Source: Rostratula benghalensis
Lineage: Eukaryota; Chordata; Aves; Charadriiformes; Rostratulidae
DNA: 64,000 nt
Direction of reading: 5' to 3'
Assembly: GCA_013399305.1 (NCBI GenBank)
Contig: VXAI01000019.1
Coordinates: forward strand, 2,293,952 to 2,357,951
Below, in pieces: positions 38,101 to 51,500 of the stretch; the first letter of the stretch is position 1, and the number at the start of each line of letters is the position of its first letter. Below the pieces are notes generated by a model. That model had not been told where the DNA came from. It saw only the letters and a program-made list of their open reading frames with translations, and did no database searches. Made by a program: the position numbers and the translations under genes.

Positions 38101-40031
38101 GTGCCCACCTTGCTCTGGCCACTGATCCAGTGTGAAAAACCAACCTTCCTGCAGGCAACAATACCCACTGCCATGCCAAAGGCGGCTTCAGGACTCATTT
38201 TTAAGCTCCAATCCTTCCCTGAACCAAAAGGCAAACTTCTTCCTGCCTCAGAGAGGGACCTAGAAACCTGAATAATTTAGGTCTCTTCTAGTACACAGAA
38301 GCTTTTAATCATCATAAATTCAGCAGGCTGTCAAACGTTCTAGAACATGAGGCTGCAGTGCATTTCCAGGCAAACAGCTACAGGAATCGGGCTGATCTGT
38401 GTCTCTCTCACACAACAGCTGTGGCTTCTATAGTGTCTGCACTCTTTCAGAATCGAGAACAGCCACAAAACACTGCATGAATAATATCATTTTTAGCTTC
38501 TGACTTAAGGGAGTGGCAAGTTATTTTCCCACGTGCAGGACTGTCCCTTCCAAAAGGGCACTTTTGTGAGACTGCCTCAGTCAAAATCCTACAGCGCTTT
38601 GAAAAAATAACTGCTACTCTGCAACAGTGAATAATGTCATGAACATTAGGATAACATGCCTTAAAACATGAAGCTATCTTTCCAAATGTGTCCCTAAAAC
38701 CAGCTACCTCTATGCTAGGGAGTTCTGCTGCTCAGCATCACGTCTGCATGAGTCCTTGGGAGCTCAGGCCCCAAGGAACAGAGGGAAAAAAAAAAAAAAA
38801 AAAAGCAGAAGTTTTAATTAATAGATCTGTAAGCTGCGACCTCGAGTATTTATTCTCATGATACTGATTTATATGCACTGTGCAACTGTGGCCTCACAAC
38901 ACCACCCAGACAGCCTCCACTGAAAAGCAACACTGCAAAAAATGATCATTTGGGCAAGTATCTGTCCTGAGACACACCAGCAGTTTATCAGGAGATCGAA
39001 CAGCAAATCAAGCACAACTCAAAAGGTGTGTTTCATTTATCTCTTTGTATGTCCTTCACAGCTCCAGGAGTGCAGACAAAAATGTAAATGTACATTCAGT
39101 CTGTTTAACCATCTCTGACAGAATTCATGAGTTTCATGTCACTGGGACAGTTCCATGGTCTCTCAAGCAGTATGTCAGCTTCTCTCCCTAAGAGTAGCTG
39201 CCTGGATTGTTGCCGTTGACTCCTCTATCTGCTGAAAATGTCTTAAGAAATATGAGGAAAGGAGTCAAAAAAACCTAGAAGGAACAAGATAGAAGATTTC
39301 AAGCTACCTTAAAAAACTGAAAGAGGATACTGAGAGTCAGCCTTGAGATTCCTCCTACATCTTACCTCAAACTTAAGGAAGAAATCCAGTACAATGACAC
39401 CCAATTCTTCAGTGTTTAATGTGAGCACATAAAATAACGTGCAATCTAAGGAACTCCAGAGAGTCAAAGGGGGGAAAAAAAACCCAACAACCAACCCAAG
39501 TCTGAGAACATTTGAAGAAATCCATACCTAGGTCCACCTGGAGAGGAACGGGACAAGATGACAGTAGAGAAAGAACCATGCACTAGAATGGCAGTTCCAA
39601 GAAGGTGATAAAATTCAGCAGTGCACATGGCAACTCGGTTAGGAATAATGAAAGGAAAACGGTTTCCTACCAGTATGTGACCCTGATGGTCAGTCAAAGC
39701 TCTAAATTCTCCTCATGAAATAAAATTCCAGGCTTTACATCACAGCAAGAAAGGCAACAAAATAGTCCAGTGCACAGTACCAGTATCTGTAAAATAAGCA
39801 TAAGCTTGATCTTTCTGTTCCTTTTCAAGAGATAAAGGGAAAAGATTAACTTACACTATTCGACTCCTAGAATTTCCAATCGGTAGAATATTAACTATCT
39901 TCATTCAACTAATAATGGATGTAGTCTTAATTCTTCTTCACCTCACAGTGTTTATGAACAGTTCAAGTTTTTCAGCCCGTCCTTTTGGAGAGAGAGGAGT
40001 AAAGGCAGAAAGACTAACCCAACTACCCAAC

Positions 40032-40058
<27 letters not shown>
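40032..40058 (+). repeat. Poly(T) run of 27
   Basis: One of the longest homopolymers in the window, intronic, with no recognisable SINE or processed pseudogene next to it. Confidence 0.95.
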
Positions 40059-40062
<4 letters not shown>

Positions 40063-41711
40063 GAGCTAAAACTGTTGTAAACACAAGAGCTGGAGAATTC
40101 AGCCTTGACAAACCTATCTTGAAAGTCATGATCAGAACCAGCCAGAGATGCTACTTCTGCAACATGGAAGACCTGGACCAAAATCCTCCCTGCTTTAACA
40201 AATACTTAAAAAGCTGGATTTTTCTATGCCTGGAGTGCCTTAAGCATTGTGTAAACTACTGTCTCTTAAAAAGTAGAAATTTTCCTCCTGGTTCTAACTT
40301 CACTGCAGAAGACACTTTTTTTTTTTTTTTTTTATTCCAGTGCAGAACAGGAAAGAGCTTTAAATTAAGGTATTTACCCATGAAACTGTTTCCTGTGTGA
40401 TCCTCAAGGGAATTTATTTCCCATGAGCTGCAGAGTACAGTATTAGAAAACGCCGAGAGAAAAGCAGAGTTGGTTCAACAACAGGAGAAATTTTACTTCA
40501 TGGAAAATTTCCACATATTACCATGGAAAGTTGTAGGGGTTTTTTTTTTGTGTTTTCTGTTTTCTTAAATGGGCACACAAAATTACTGTTTAGGCTACTC
40601 AAATACAGTTTGTTCAGAAACTACCATGTAGAGCTCTGCATGCAACACATACCCTTTATCAGAATAGGGGAGTGCTGGGGTGTGTGAGGGGTTTTGTTTC
40701 TTTTTTAAACACCAGTTTAAGACCCCTGGGACTTTTTTATATGAACAGACATTCTTCTGAACTGAAAGAAATTCATTTTACACTTCACCTTGCATCTGCA
40801 AAGTTGGGTACTCAAGAGAAGCAAACAATATCAGTCTATATTCTCTAATAACAATCCTAAGGACACCATTTACGTTATACAGCAGGAAAAGTGTATTAAA
40901 AATGAATTCTCAGGTAAAACCATCAAAAAAGAAAGCTCAGAGTGCTGAGACAAAAGCAGTTTGCCCTGTTTTCTGCATGTTGCTAGCACCATGATCTACA
41001 CTTGAACTGCCACCAAAAGGACCATCTTTCCTGTCTTATTTTTAACTCCAGAGAGTTGCCCAATCTGCTGCATGACCAACCACGTGAGCTCTGATGTTCA
41101 CATACACACGAGGATCTTTTTGAGTCTCTACACGACAAAAACACCGCTTGCACAGTTTCTTCTACAACTTGCAAAAAAACTTTCCAACAAAAAAAAGCCA
41201 CAAAATCCCCAAACCAACTCAAACCCTTTAGAGCAGATATGAAAGGAGGGACAGAACTAATAAGTCACTGGATCAGATATTCCTCATCATCAGGGTAACT
41301 TGTCATACCGTGCTGAAGACTACTGATGGTCAACCAGAGGAAAGAATTCACTGAAGACCTAAGAATTTGACACTTAATGATATTCACCAGCTCTCAGAAT
41401 TAACTTCCCAATTTTTAAAGAAAGTTTATGCATTTTCATACACTATGATTAAAGATTCTAGAACATTAATGTTTTCTGTTGTTAAAAAAGCAGAAGCACA
41501 GCAAGATGTACGTTATTCCTTTGCTTTCCAAACATTGAAAGTCCAAGTATTTTGAGGGTACCCTATTCTACCGGTGAATCTACAACAGAAGAAGATATGT
41601 TTCCCCTCTGTTTCCCCTGATTTTCAAAGTGATGGCTGAGGGCACAAAAGAAAGGGGTCTTACCTCAACTTTAAAGTATGTCTCCATAAACTTTGGTTTG
41701 AACCAGAGTAT

Positions 41712-41783
41712 TCGGGTAGGGCTGATGGTTGGACTTGATGATCCCAAGGGTCTCTTCAACCTGAATGATTCTGTGATTGTGTG
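41712..41783 (+). mobile_element. CR1 LINE 3' terminal fragment
   Basis: Sense CR1 end only: GGCTGATGGTTGGACTTGAT, AAGGGTCTCTTCAACCTGAA and the octamer-like ATTCTGTGATTGTGTG. About 70 bases. Confidence 0.92.
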
Positions 41784-42082
41784 AGTAAAAGCATTCTATC
41801 CCAACATAAGAGGCTGAGTGAGAAGCCAGCACCCACCTTTAACATCCTGTCCCAAGAGACAGCTTCACAGACTCTTACATTTATACCTTATTTCTCGCTT
41901 TGAGCTTGATCAGCACTACTACTCACTTCTGCAATAAGCCACAGGACTGAAGTTATTCCCTCCCATCGTTTTTCTCACAGACAATTAAAAAAAAGCAGCC
42001 TTCTAACCTCTTTAAATGGCTAAGACAACAGAAAATAATCTTTCAGGATGGAGCACATGCTGGTTTTGGATGAAGCTTCTTG

Positions 42083-42116
42083 GATTTTCATGGCTTTGAT
42101 TCTTGGATTTCCATGG
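42083..42116 (+). repeat. Imperfect tandem duplication
   Basis: TTGGATTTTCATGG recurs as TTGGATTTCCATGG about 20 bases later. Short local duplication of no evident function. Confidence 0.7.
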
Positions 42117-45100
42117 TAGTACCAAGAGACATGACGCAAATTATCTTAGTCTTATTTGATAGGACTTTATGGATATTTCCAGCAGTTACAGTAGCGTTCC
42201 TGACAGCAGTGTTGTGCCACAAGCATGAGTATAATTGGTCATCTCTAATACACCCTATGTCTCTTTCAGGGTCACTGAACAAGAGGACAAAGCTTTCCAA
42301 TGAATATTTGCCTCCTATATTCCCAAAATAATAGCTTTACCTTTGGAACTGCCAAAAAGGATATTTGGTTTTGCTTGGCTTACGTAGTACCAGGGATTAT
42401 GGCATCATAACTTATCCTTAACCTTCAGTCAACAACGGAGACACGAATTACCCACCGCACTTATACCCTGCACTGTAACCAACTGCACAGGTATTAGGGG
42501 GAGGTCTCTGTTTCTACAGGGAGGGCTGGAGAAAGGAAAGAGCACTAAATTTGCACATTTTTAAAGACAGTTTTGCGCCCAATTCAAAATTCCAGAGTCG
42601 ATCTTTTTGGTCATCTTTACATTAAGGCATTACACGTACTTTCAGTTAGCAAGTGAAGTGTAATAAAACATACTATGCTCCAGAAGGTAATTTTGCCTAA
42701 GCAGTGAAGTCAGGGCTGAAGCAATATGCCACAGAACTTCTAGAAATTGCTCGATCCACTGGAATATCACCTATGGAAAGATCACAGGATTCACAAAAAG
42801 GAGTCTTGTGAATGTTTTGATACAAGCAAGGAGTGAAGAGCTTCAGATGCACAAGTCTCTCCAGTTTTACAGGCGCACCAAGCGCATGTTGTGTCTGGCT
42901 TCATTGCTGTAAATGAATGGAAAATGAATAAAGAGCACCAGCAGTCAGAGAACAGAGATCATATCCTAGAAATGCCTGCTATTTTTTCCATCCTTGACTT
43001 AATGCTAAAAGCAACATTAACAACTCAGCAAGACACTTAATTAACGCATTGCTATGGTAATCAATTTATTACTGGAGTCCTGCCTCAAGAAACCAAGTCC
43101 TGACTTTTCAGACAGAGCACATGAGCAATAAATAGAAGTGAGATTGGAGCTCCTCAAGGAATGAGGCTAAAAGCTGTAGAGTTAACTATGGCACCAAAAT
43201 AAAAGACCAGAAGCTTCAGCTAGCTTAAAAAAAAAAAAAAATTTTTAAAAAAAAATCACTAGAACAAAGCTTCACTATAGTATTAAGTCCACTAAAGCAA
43301 AAAAAAAAACAAAAAAAAAACAACCAGAGGGCTGCATTCTGCATGGTACCAGCTGGCATTATTTCAGTTCATTTCAAAAAAGATCATTTGTCTTGTCTTA
43401 AAATGCAAGACATTGTACTGCAGAACATCCAAGCAGCCACACAACATTTTTATTCTGCTGTAAGAACTATCTGCAGCTATGAAGATGGGGAAAAAAAATA
43501 AAATACTGCATCAGAAAGCTTTGCATGCATAAATGGAAAATTGTACTAATGCTCTGGACACATTTGAAATGTATTAACTTGAACATCTAACAAAACACCC
43601 AATTTTGGAAGATACCTTGGTACGGAAAACAGTTCTAAGAACTGAAATACAGCTATTCAACTGGCAAAAGTATGATGCTACAGAGCATTTGCTACAGAAT
43701 CACTAAATATTACAGCCATTTTAGAGTTTATAGCCACATTGTTATGGCATCAAACATAATATTTCAAGGCTACGTGGCTACATTCTTTATTAGGTTGGAA
43801 AAGATGAATCACAAGAAAAGTTATATTAGGCTAGTAAAAAGGGGAGGGAGCACCAATTACTTTTCTTCGTGGAAAATACAGAGAAAGTGCCATGCTAAAT
43901 TTAGGGAAAAATAAAGTTATATTTTACAGCTATCACAAGCGAGTGGAAGAGGAATTAATTTTCTGTTTCCAGTCCAGAAATAGACTTTTGTGGCTTATCA
44001 TGGCTTTCCTCAACTGAGCTAATCAAGACATTACATTTCAAGTTTTATCCCCCTCTACGCTCCCATATAAAGGACCACATCCGAACCTCAGTGAGGGGCT
44101 ATACCTAAACTACCAGTAGATTGGCAAATTATCAAGAAAAGCAACAAAGAGAGAAGAACTTTATGCAGAGTCTGGTGCTTGCAGCACAACCGAAGCCCTG
44201 ACTTCTAACAGGGGATATTGAGCAAGGTACTTGGTGACAATTAACATGCAGGCATTTGACAGCCAACAGAGTAAAAGGCAAAAGTGTTTGACTCTAGTTG
44301 TGAGTACAGTGAATTAAAAACCATCCTGCCACAGTCCCAGACGTACAGGTCAGAACTGATTGACCCAGTAATTCCAAATTTATAACATCTGCTGGGCTGC
44401 AGCACCTCTTTCAGAAAGACATCTGCTCTTTACTCAGGGGAGACGGGGTTTTCCAGTAATCTTCAGTATCTTTGAAAAAGGTCCTTTCAATGAGTAATTA
44501 ATTACAAGCAGCTTTTAATTCAGCAAATAAACGCTGATGTTGGGGAAACTAATTTGGACTGCCAACTCTCTTGAAAAGACCTGGAAATTGCTGCAAGTAG
44601 AAATATCCTCTGAAGACTTTTCTGTCTCCTGGCCCACAGGAACTAGTACCAGGTGTCCTGACCAGCATAAACGCTAAAACCAAACCCAATACAAAGTCCT
44701 TAAAATTCTGCCAGACTTTGGAATGCCATCTGCCACTTCATCAGCTGTCATTCCTCCCCTTGCCATAGAAGCAGACATACACATCAACACACTCAGATAA
44801 TTCCAACTTCTTATTCAAGTGACACAGAGCCAGCTGACACCAAAAGGGGACCTACCTCAAACCGTCCAGAAAAACCTGTAATTCTGCATGAGTCTTCTAC
44901 TTTTTTTTTTTTAAAACTACAACACATGAGCTTTAATCATTACTTACATCACTGTGACTAAATAACAAAAACTACATCCAAGTTTTTTTTGTTTTGTTTT
45001 GTTTTGGTCACAGTAAAAACTCCTTTGTCTTTGCTGGAAACAGAGAGTGACCAGTTGTACAGACTGCATTCTAAGAGATGGGGAGCCAGAAGACAGTAAG

Positions 45101-45282
45101 TAGGAAAAAAACCCAAGACTTTTTCTCCATATCCTTTGAAACTGGAATCAGTGATGGTTTATGGAATTATCTTGCAAAACTGTTCTTACAAGAAACAAAA
45201 AGCCAACAATATACTAATATAATGTATGAACTTAAACTGTGTTTCACCACAGGAAGTGTAAAAACACATTCTGAAAACTCAC

Positions 45283-45330
45283 CAGAACTCAAAGAAGATA
45301 GGCTTTGTCGTCCATTTCTTCCAGGAGTAC
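45283..45330 (-). CDS. MTUS1: MTUS1 48-base microexon of the long isoform
   Basis: This very short exon has the acceptor ACATTTTAG above 45330 and a strong donor GTGAGT from 45282. It encodes TPGRNGRQSLSSLSS flanked by split Gly (5' side) and split Val (3' side, with the shared exon at 10604). The join to the shared exon is in frame, producing SSLSS-V-DKGKQW. On the coding strand the pyrimidine tract upstream of its acceptor contains a run of ten C (ten G at 45342-45351 on the plus strand), which is unusual. The Ser-rich peptide looks like a phosphorylation-prone linker. Its size and symmetrical phase suggest it could be included selectively. Confidence 0.82.
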
Positions 45331-46351
45331 CTAAAATGTTCGGGGGGGGGGAAAAAGAGAATTACACTTCAAGCCAGTAAGTTTTTATAGATTATTTCTA
45401 TAAAAGCTCCTCAAACTTTACAACTTCATTTTCTTTCTTGCGATGGCTGGTGGTTCATACAGCAGCAAGGGTTAGAATTCTAAGGTTGAACCATTTGAGA
45501 ATTCATGATGAATTCCCAATAAGCCAAACATTTTTTTAATTACAATTATCATACTTCATTTAAGCCAGGTCTCTCTGTTCTAAATTAGTCACTCATAGAG
45601 GACCAGAGACAATAAAACACAATCGTCTATACTGGCATCATAGTAATTTTTTTCCACCTATAGGCTCCAGATATTTTATTGTATAAAGGAGGTATAAATT
45701 AAAAGCAGCTAGCAATTGTGCTAGCAATTAAGTTAGATACAAATGAAAGTATTGAGAAGCTTAATCTACCCTAATTTTTTTTAGATTCATGTAAAAACTG
45801 ACCTACGAACCTCACTACTTTGAAGGATATTAATTAAATGAAAGCACTCGTTTGGATTGCTAAGTTTAAGTGCAAAAGTCACGTGGAGAAGTTCATAAAA
45901 GCTCTGTTGACAACACCTGTAGGGGCTTTCTTCAGGCTTCACAAAGAGCTGTGATCCAACAGCAGGTATTTTGATAGGAAATAATTTGCTGTGGTACCAT
46001 TACTGCACTTGTGTCCCTCACCTCAGCTGTGCAAACAGAACTTTGAAAGGAACAGAACAGAAAGGGAAAACTGTGTCTTACAGAGCTCACCTGAGGATTC
46101 CTATCTGTTCTACTGTTTCACTCTGATAAAAATGACTAATTTCAATTGAAAGTTAAAGATAAAACAAGCACCTGACACAGAAACGTGAACATTTTGCAGA
46201 GCCCATCTCCAATACTATGAACTACGAGGAACAAGAGCAGACTGAGCATCTCAATTACTCTGAAGTCACAGAGCACGGCTTCTCTCCTTCCCAAGACAGA
46301 GCAAATTCAAGAACATGAGTGAAAAATTGACTTTACCCAACAGCTGATTAC
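45331..46351 (-). other. Short intron between the 90-base and 48-base exons
   Basis: About 1 kb between donor GTAATC and acceptor ACATTTTAG. It is AT-rich. A short duplicated motif (CTAGCAATT) occurs twice around 45708-45729. Nothing else was recognised. Confidence 0.7.
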
Positions 46352-46441
46352 CTCTGGCCTCACTGACTCTCCTTGCTGAGTGCAGTGGCCCGCAGGACTT
46401 TGGTATACACTGGTTCAGTGAAGCAGACTTGGCCTTGGCTC
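46352..46441 (-). CDS. MTUS1: MTUS1 internal exon of the long isoform (90 bases)
   Basis: The acceptor is GCTTTTAG above 46441 and the donor GTAATC starts at 46351. The exon reads two bases, 29 codons and one base, giving AKAKSASLNQCIPKS followed by CGPLHSARRVSEAR. The frame continues from the exon at 48448 through a Gly codon and into the exon at 45330 through another Gly codon. It is short, basic and Ser-rich. No domain is visible, and the role is taken from the position in the MTUS1 long transcript. Its symmetrical phase means it can be a cassette exon. Confidence 0.8.
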
Positions 46442-48447
46442 CTAAAAGCAGAAGCTCAGATCAGTTTTTAAAGTTCGAATAACGGCAGCAATGAATAACA
46501 GGCCTAACATTACCTATCTACAGTTAAGTACGAGATGCACAAATCTACCCAAACACAGAGACACTACAAAATTTAAGCCTTATTTAAAGTTAACTTTGCT
46601 TTACCAGAAACCTCATTGGAAGAATATAGTTTTAATAAAGCTTCTAAGCAGGAGAAAACATTACGAAGGATTTAACTTTAGGGGTAACATCGAATTACTT
46701 AAGTCTCAAAATGGCAGCAAACACAGTTATGGAAGCAGTGGCTGAAAGGGACCTCTGGAGACCCACTATCCAGCCTCCCCACAGAGCAGGGCCACCACCA
46801 AGGTGAGATCAGTTGACCAGGCTTCTGTCTAGCTGAAGTCTCGCAAACCTCCAGGAACGGAGTCTCTATGGCCCTGCTGGGCAATGCTCCATCTCCCACT
46901 CTGCAATTTGCAACCATTTCCTACTGCCACATCATCTGAGGAGACTTTGGCACCATCACCTTCATGCCGTCTTTTTCAAGTTATTGCAGACTGTTACTAA
47001 TCTCCCCTCACTCTCCTTCTTGCACGACTACACAAGCTCAACTCCCTCAACCTCTCCCCATGGATCATGCCGTCAGACACCACGACCATCTTTCCTAGGT
47101 CTCCAGTTGACCTTTCCAGTTTAAAAACAACCCTCTTGAACTGGGAAGGCCCCAAAGCACAAGGAAGTAGTCCAAGTAACACTGAGCTGAGGGGGAAACC
47201 CCAGCTTCTTCTGGCCCCACTGCTCCCATGGAGGCCAAGGCACTCTTCTAGCACCCGGGTCACTGAAGATGTTGCACAATGCAAAGCTGTGTCACATGTG
47301 GTGGGTCCCAACAGAAAGCATCAGCTTGTCAAACAGCCATATAATTTGTGTTTGTTTCAAAGTGATTTACAGTTTGTGGCAAATTGTGTTTCTTTTCACT
47401 GTTTCCCATTTTATAGTCATTATAGCGTGACACTTGGCAGGCATCTCTTCTATTTATTCTCATTTATGTCAGATGCCAGCTTAAAACTTACTTAAGCCTG
47501 AAGCAGAAGCACAGAATTTAGTTAGGTTTATCCAATTATAATAACCACTTCACCACAAAGACAGTCAGAAGCAAGCTGATTATAACTAGGATTTAAGAGA
47601 GAGAGAGAGCAAGCTTATTTATCTGCTCCCATTATATCTTTAATTGTGGCCAGGGAATGAATTGTCAACTGCTGTTTAAAGGGGTCCTGGCTCAAATAGG
47701 AAGAGAAACCAGAACAGTGGTCAGTGCAAGGCTAGAAAGTACTTTTAAATTAACATTTCCTTTAGCAGCAGACAATAAAGCACAATTGTCTTATCTATGT
47801 TAAAAATTAGAGCAAACCTCTGCTTCTACTTCAGCCAGTAAGAAGGGTATCGAGAAAAAGCAGCATGAAGAGCTAAGCTGTTTCTGGGACTCTTCTCTTG
47901 ACAAGATGGGACGACATCACTCATGTACAAAAGGAGATATACTTCATCTAGTAATACCTTAATTCAAAAAAATATCCCCATCCCCCAAGGTCCTTTCTGT
48001 CCTGAAAGGGGTGAAAATAATGCAAAGTCTGCATGAGGATGAGGACAACCAGGATAAATTCAGGATAGGTCTACCCTGCAGATCACCAGCAGCCAGTCTG
48101 TGCCTGAGCTTTGTGACACAAAAAAACCCCAATAAAACAACATAAAATCAGTGGGTTGTCACCTGCCATGTAGCAAAGTGGATTTAATCCCTGTGCCATG
48201 CAAACGTAGCCATAGTAGAGCACAGACCTCCTCCTCATTTGTCTGAAATGCCCCAGTCAATTTATCACAGCACAAAGGACATTTTAGCCTTCTTATGAAA
48301 TCTTACAGAACCTGAAACACCACCGATATGATTTTAGTTGTTTGGGTTGTTTTTCCACAACCACTGTTTAATTAACACTGCTTCAGGAGACAAACTATAG
48401 TTATTACTGTTACGGAACCTTATCTATCTGCAAACAAACCTATATAC
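46442..48447 (-). other. Intron between the 135-base and 90-base exons
   Basis: About 2 kb. It holds a long degraded CR1 fragment (about 46738-47240) and a (GA)n stretch at 47597-47609. No exon was seen. Confidence 0.7.
46738..47240 (-). mobile_element. Old CR1 LINE fragment
   Basis: Antisense and diverged. It shows GTGGCTGAAAGGGACCTCTG, CCTCCCCACAGAGCAGGGCC, CTCCCTCAACCTCTCCCCAT and CCTCTTGAACTGGGAAGG in CR1 order. It ends about 300 bases below the 90-base exon's intron side with no sign of affecting it. Confidence 0.85.
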
Positions 48448-48582
48448 CTTTTGGAGTTGACTTCAACGAGTGTATTCTAGGTCTTGGTCCTGCTTTCACA
48501 GGGGCAGATCCCAGAGTACCATTCTGGCAGGCTGGTTTCGAAGGCCATTGTCCATTCTTGATGATGACTGTGGCATTTGCAG
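48448..48582 (-). CDS. MTUS1: MTUS1 internal exon of the long isoform
   Basis: This 135-base exon is bounded by the acceptor TGTTGCAG above 48582 and the donor GTATAT from 48447. It reads two bases, 44 codons and one base. The peptide starts ANATVIIKNGQWPSKP and ends RPRIHSLKSTPK. It is basic and Pro/Ser-rich with no recognised domain, like the preceding exon, and so probably lies in the disordered microtubule-associated segment of ATIP3. The donor GTATAT is weaker than those of its neighbours, which could make inclusion variable. Because its length divides by three and both phases are 1, skipping it would not shift the frame. Confidence 0.82.
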
Positions 48583-51500
48583 CTGCAACACAGAACAGCA
48601 AAGAATTTGCTCTGGGTATTATCTGGTTCGGGGAAAATTAAATCCTAAAATAAGCTTGGTTTACCCATGGCTAAAGTCAGGAGAAACAAGTGGGAAGAAG
48701 AATGCTGTGACCACCTCTGATACCTTCGGTACCACCTCTGCACCCCTTCTAACCTTCTTGTGGGACACTAAAAACATGTGAGCCCAGCTGCATTCACCAG
48801 CTACCAAACCAGTTTTGAGAAAGGTTCCTGTAGCCTCTGTTCATAACAGTGACCTCCTCAGGGACAGCAGACCTCAGAAGGCCCCCTTCCTCCCCAAAAG
48901 TGGGAGATGAAGTCATACAGCAAGATGCTCCCTGCAAAAAGGGGCAGACAACCCTGAACTGGGAAAGGCAGGACAATAAGCAATTGCACCTCACATCTAA
49001 AATCAGGTTTCCAACTAACAGAGCAGTTGCAACAGAAGAGCTGTTGTTCCATTTCAAAAGAACCTGAAAGAGCTTATTTGACTTATTGTCACAATGGAAT
49101 TTTTAACTTGGGGATTAAAAAAAAAGAAAACTGAAATTTGGGGAGGGGAAAGCATTGTTTAATTTTTCCGGGGGGGGGGGGAAGAAAAGAAATTCTAAAG
49201 CAAGTATAGGTTGATTACACTTTGGTATGACAGAATATGAAACTGACATTGTTTTTACCAGAGACAAGCAAAATCTAAGTCACACTGGCCCAGTTTATCA
49301 CACTGTTGCTTTTTTCTCCAGTCATTTCAAAGGAAAAACAAAAGGGGGCTCACTTAATATCGAGTTTGTCTCAGATTACAAATAAAAAAAAAAAAATTAA
49401 AAAAATCAGACTCCTTAAAACTCTACTGTGAGCCACATATCAAATATTGCTCACCAAAAGACAAAACATGCAGTCTTGAGATTAATTTAGTGTCTTTAAA
49501 TGCAATAGCATAAGCCATAATTTAATTGCTAAAAACCAATTATGCTTTTTGTCCCCTAATTAATACATTTTCATCAACAAAGAGGGACAGAACTGCTTTC
49601 TTGTTTAGTAACATCCACAACTGAAGTTCTCTTTTTTAAATAAAGTTGGAAACTCTCTAAAAGGCACAAAAGCTAAATATTAGCCAAAAACTGTATACAT
49701 GAGGAACCACTTGCATAACACATCAATAACATAGTTGTGCTGCAGGAACCTGGCCCTGATCAGCATCAGATGATTCCAATCAATTTGTTTTAGTAAAGCA
49801 AGATGCCTGAAGCAGTCCTTAACTTTCTCCCAAAATGACTAGATTTAGGATTTGTGCTCAGCGTTCACTGCACGCAGCTACCAAGCGCCTACAAACTGCG
49901 GAGTGACTTTCTTCTAAATCAGAAGTGTGCCACAGAAGAAATAATTTGGGTAAATAAGCAGGTTTCTGGTGTGGGACTCATCAGGGCACTGTTTCTTCCT
50001 ATTAGAAGCTGTGGAGTCAAGTAACCAGGATGCGTGCAGGAAACCAAAAAAAAAAAAAAAAAAAAAGGCAAATTTGCCAAGTTTGGTCACTTTATGACTC
50101 AAAGGTGGTTATTCATAGAATTAGGAACACATAGTGCAACCTTGATGAAAGACAGACAGGTATGAAGTGATCTCACCCCAGCTAAGAACTAAAAGGTTTA
50201 AAAACTCAACTCATTAAAAGAATTTTAATCGCATTGACTGAAGGAAAGGCAGCTCCAAGTCAATTGCTCAGCTCAGCTTTCGAACTTCTGAGGCACGGCT
50301 TTCATTGTATGCAATTATTCTAATGCATTCAAATTTAGATTCTTGCTTTTAACCCCAGCTAAAACATTTCAGTATGTTCAAATGATACATTTTCAGTTCA
50401 GCACTGAAACTGAGAAGATTTCTCTTCAAAATTCATTTTTTCCATGCTGAAACTGCCAGCCTGCATCCAAAATGTGCTGGTAACAACATTTCAAACTTCT
50501 TTATTTCCGAACCGCTCAAATAGTAAGGTGTTTTAGAGAAAAGAATCATAAAACCAAAGCGTTCATCAGACAAATTAAATCCTGAAGCTGCCACAGGAAA
50601 TCACCAATCCAAGGGTAGCCCCATAACAAAGGGCTGAGCTGACGCAGCAGGAGAAACGCTCTCTTTCGTGATTTGTTTTTCCTTCCCTAACACCAGGCAA
50701 ACTCCTTAAACAAAACAAGCCAGGTGACTTTGTCAATTTAATACCATTGACAGGACCCCAATAGTTTGTCATAAATTTTATAACATTCACACTGGAAGCC
50801 TCCCATCCTGATCTCTGGGTGTCCTGCCAACCTAAAAAAAATTTAGGTTCACAAGTACGGATGTTCTTTTTCTTAACATTATTGTCTATATAGACTAAAT
50901 GAAAGAATAAAAAAAAAACCAGTATGTGCTTAAAACATGAAAGTACAAACTAAATTCATTAGTTTTTTCCAATTTGATAGTAAGTCATTAAAACTTCACT
51001 AACAAGTGAATCGTATCTAATCTAATTTCATTACACTCACAAAACCTGACCATCAGACTTAAATCATTCTCATCGAGCATAACAATCTAACTAAAGCTGA
51101 ATAATCTCATGCAAAAAAAAAATAAATCAGCAAATCAGAACATTGCATACATTTAATGACCTCCAGAAAACAAAACACACGCTTCAAAAAATATAAAAAG
51201 GAAAGAAAGAAAAAGGAAAAAGGAATGCAACCTACTTCTTTTCCCAGTAAACGTGGCTAACAAAGGAATAATACAAAAGCTGTAGGATCCCACTACCAGC
51301 AGTGTCAGTAGGGTAATATCGTAGTGGCTTCCTGAGTCAGTCGGTGGTGTTAGTGTAGAATTGATGAAAATAATAGGAGAAAAATTAGTATCTGTGCAAC
51401 TGCGGAGTCCTCCTGGTATAGTCATTTAAAAAAAAAAAAAAAAAAAAGATCAAAGCAGGCTGAAAGCCAGGGATACTGCAGCCATGTTCAACCTCTCATA

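Larger units (their letters stand above)
33658..45282 (-). other. Intron between the 48-base exon and the ATIP1 first exon
   Basis: Besides the candidate ATIP1 promoter region, it holds CR1 fragments at 34961-35194 and 41712-41783 and homopolymers at 38786, 40032 and 40316. No further exon was recognised. Confidence 0.6.

Noticed and set aside
46352..46441. Possible EB1-binding SxIP motif (NQCIPK)
   Set aside because: The position that must be Ser or Thr is Gln, so it does not fit the motif.
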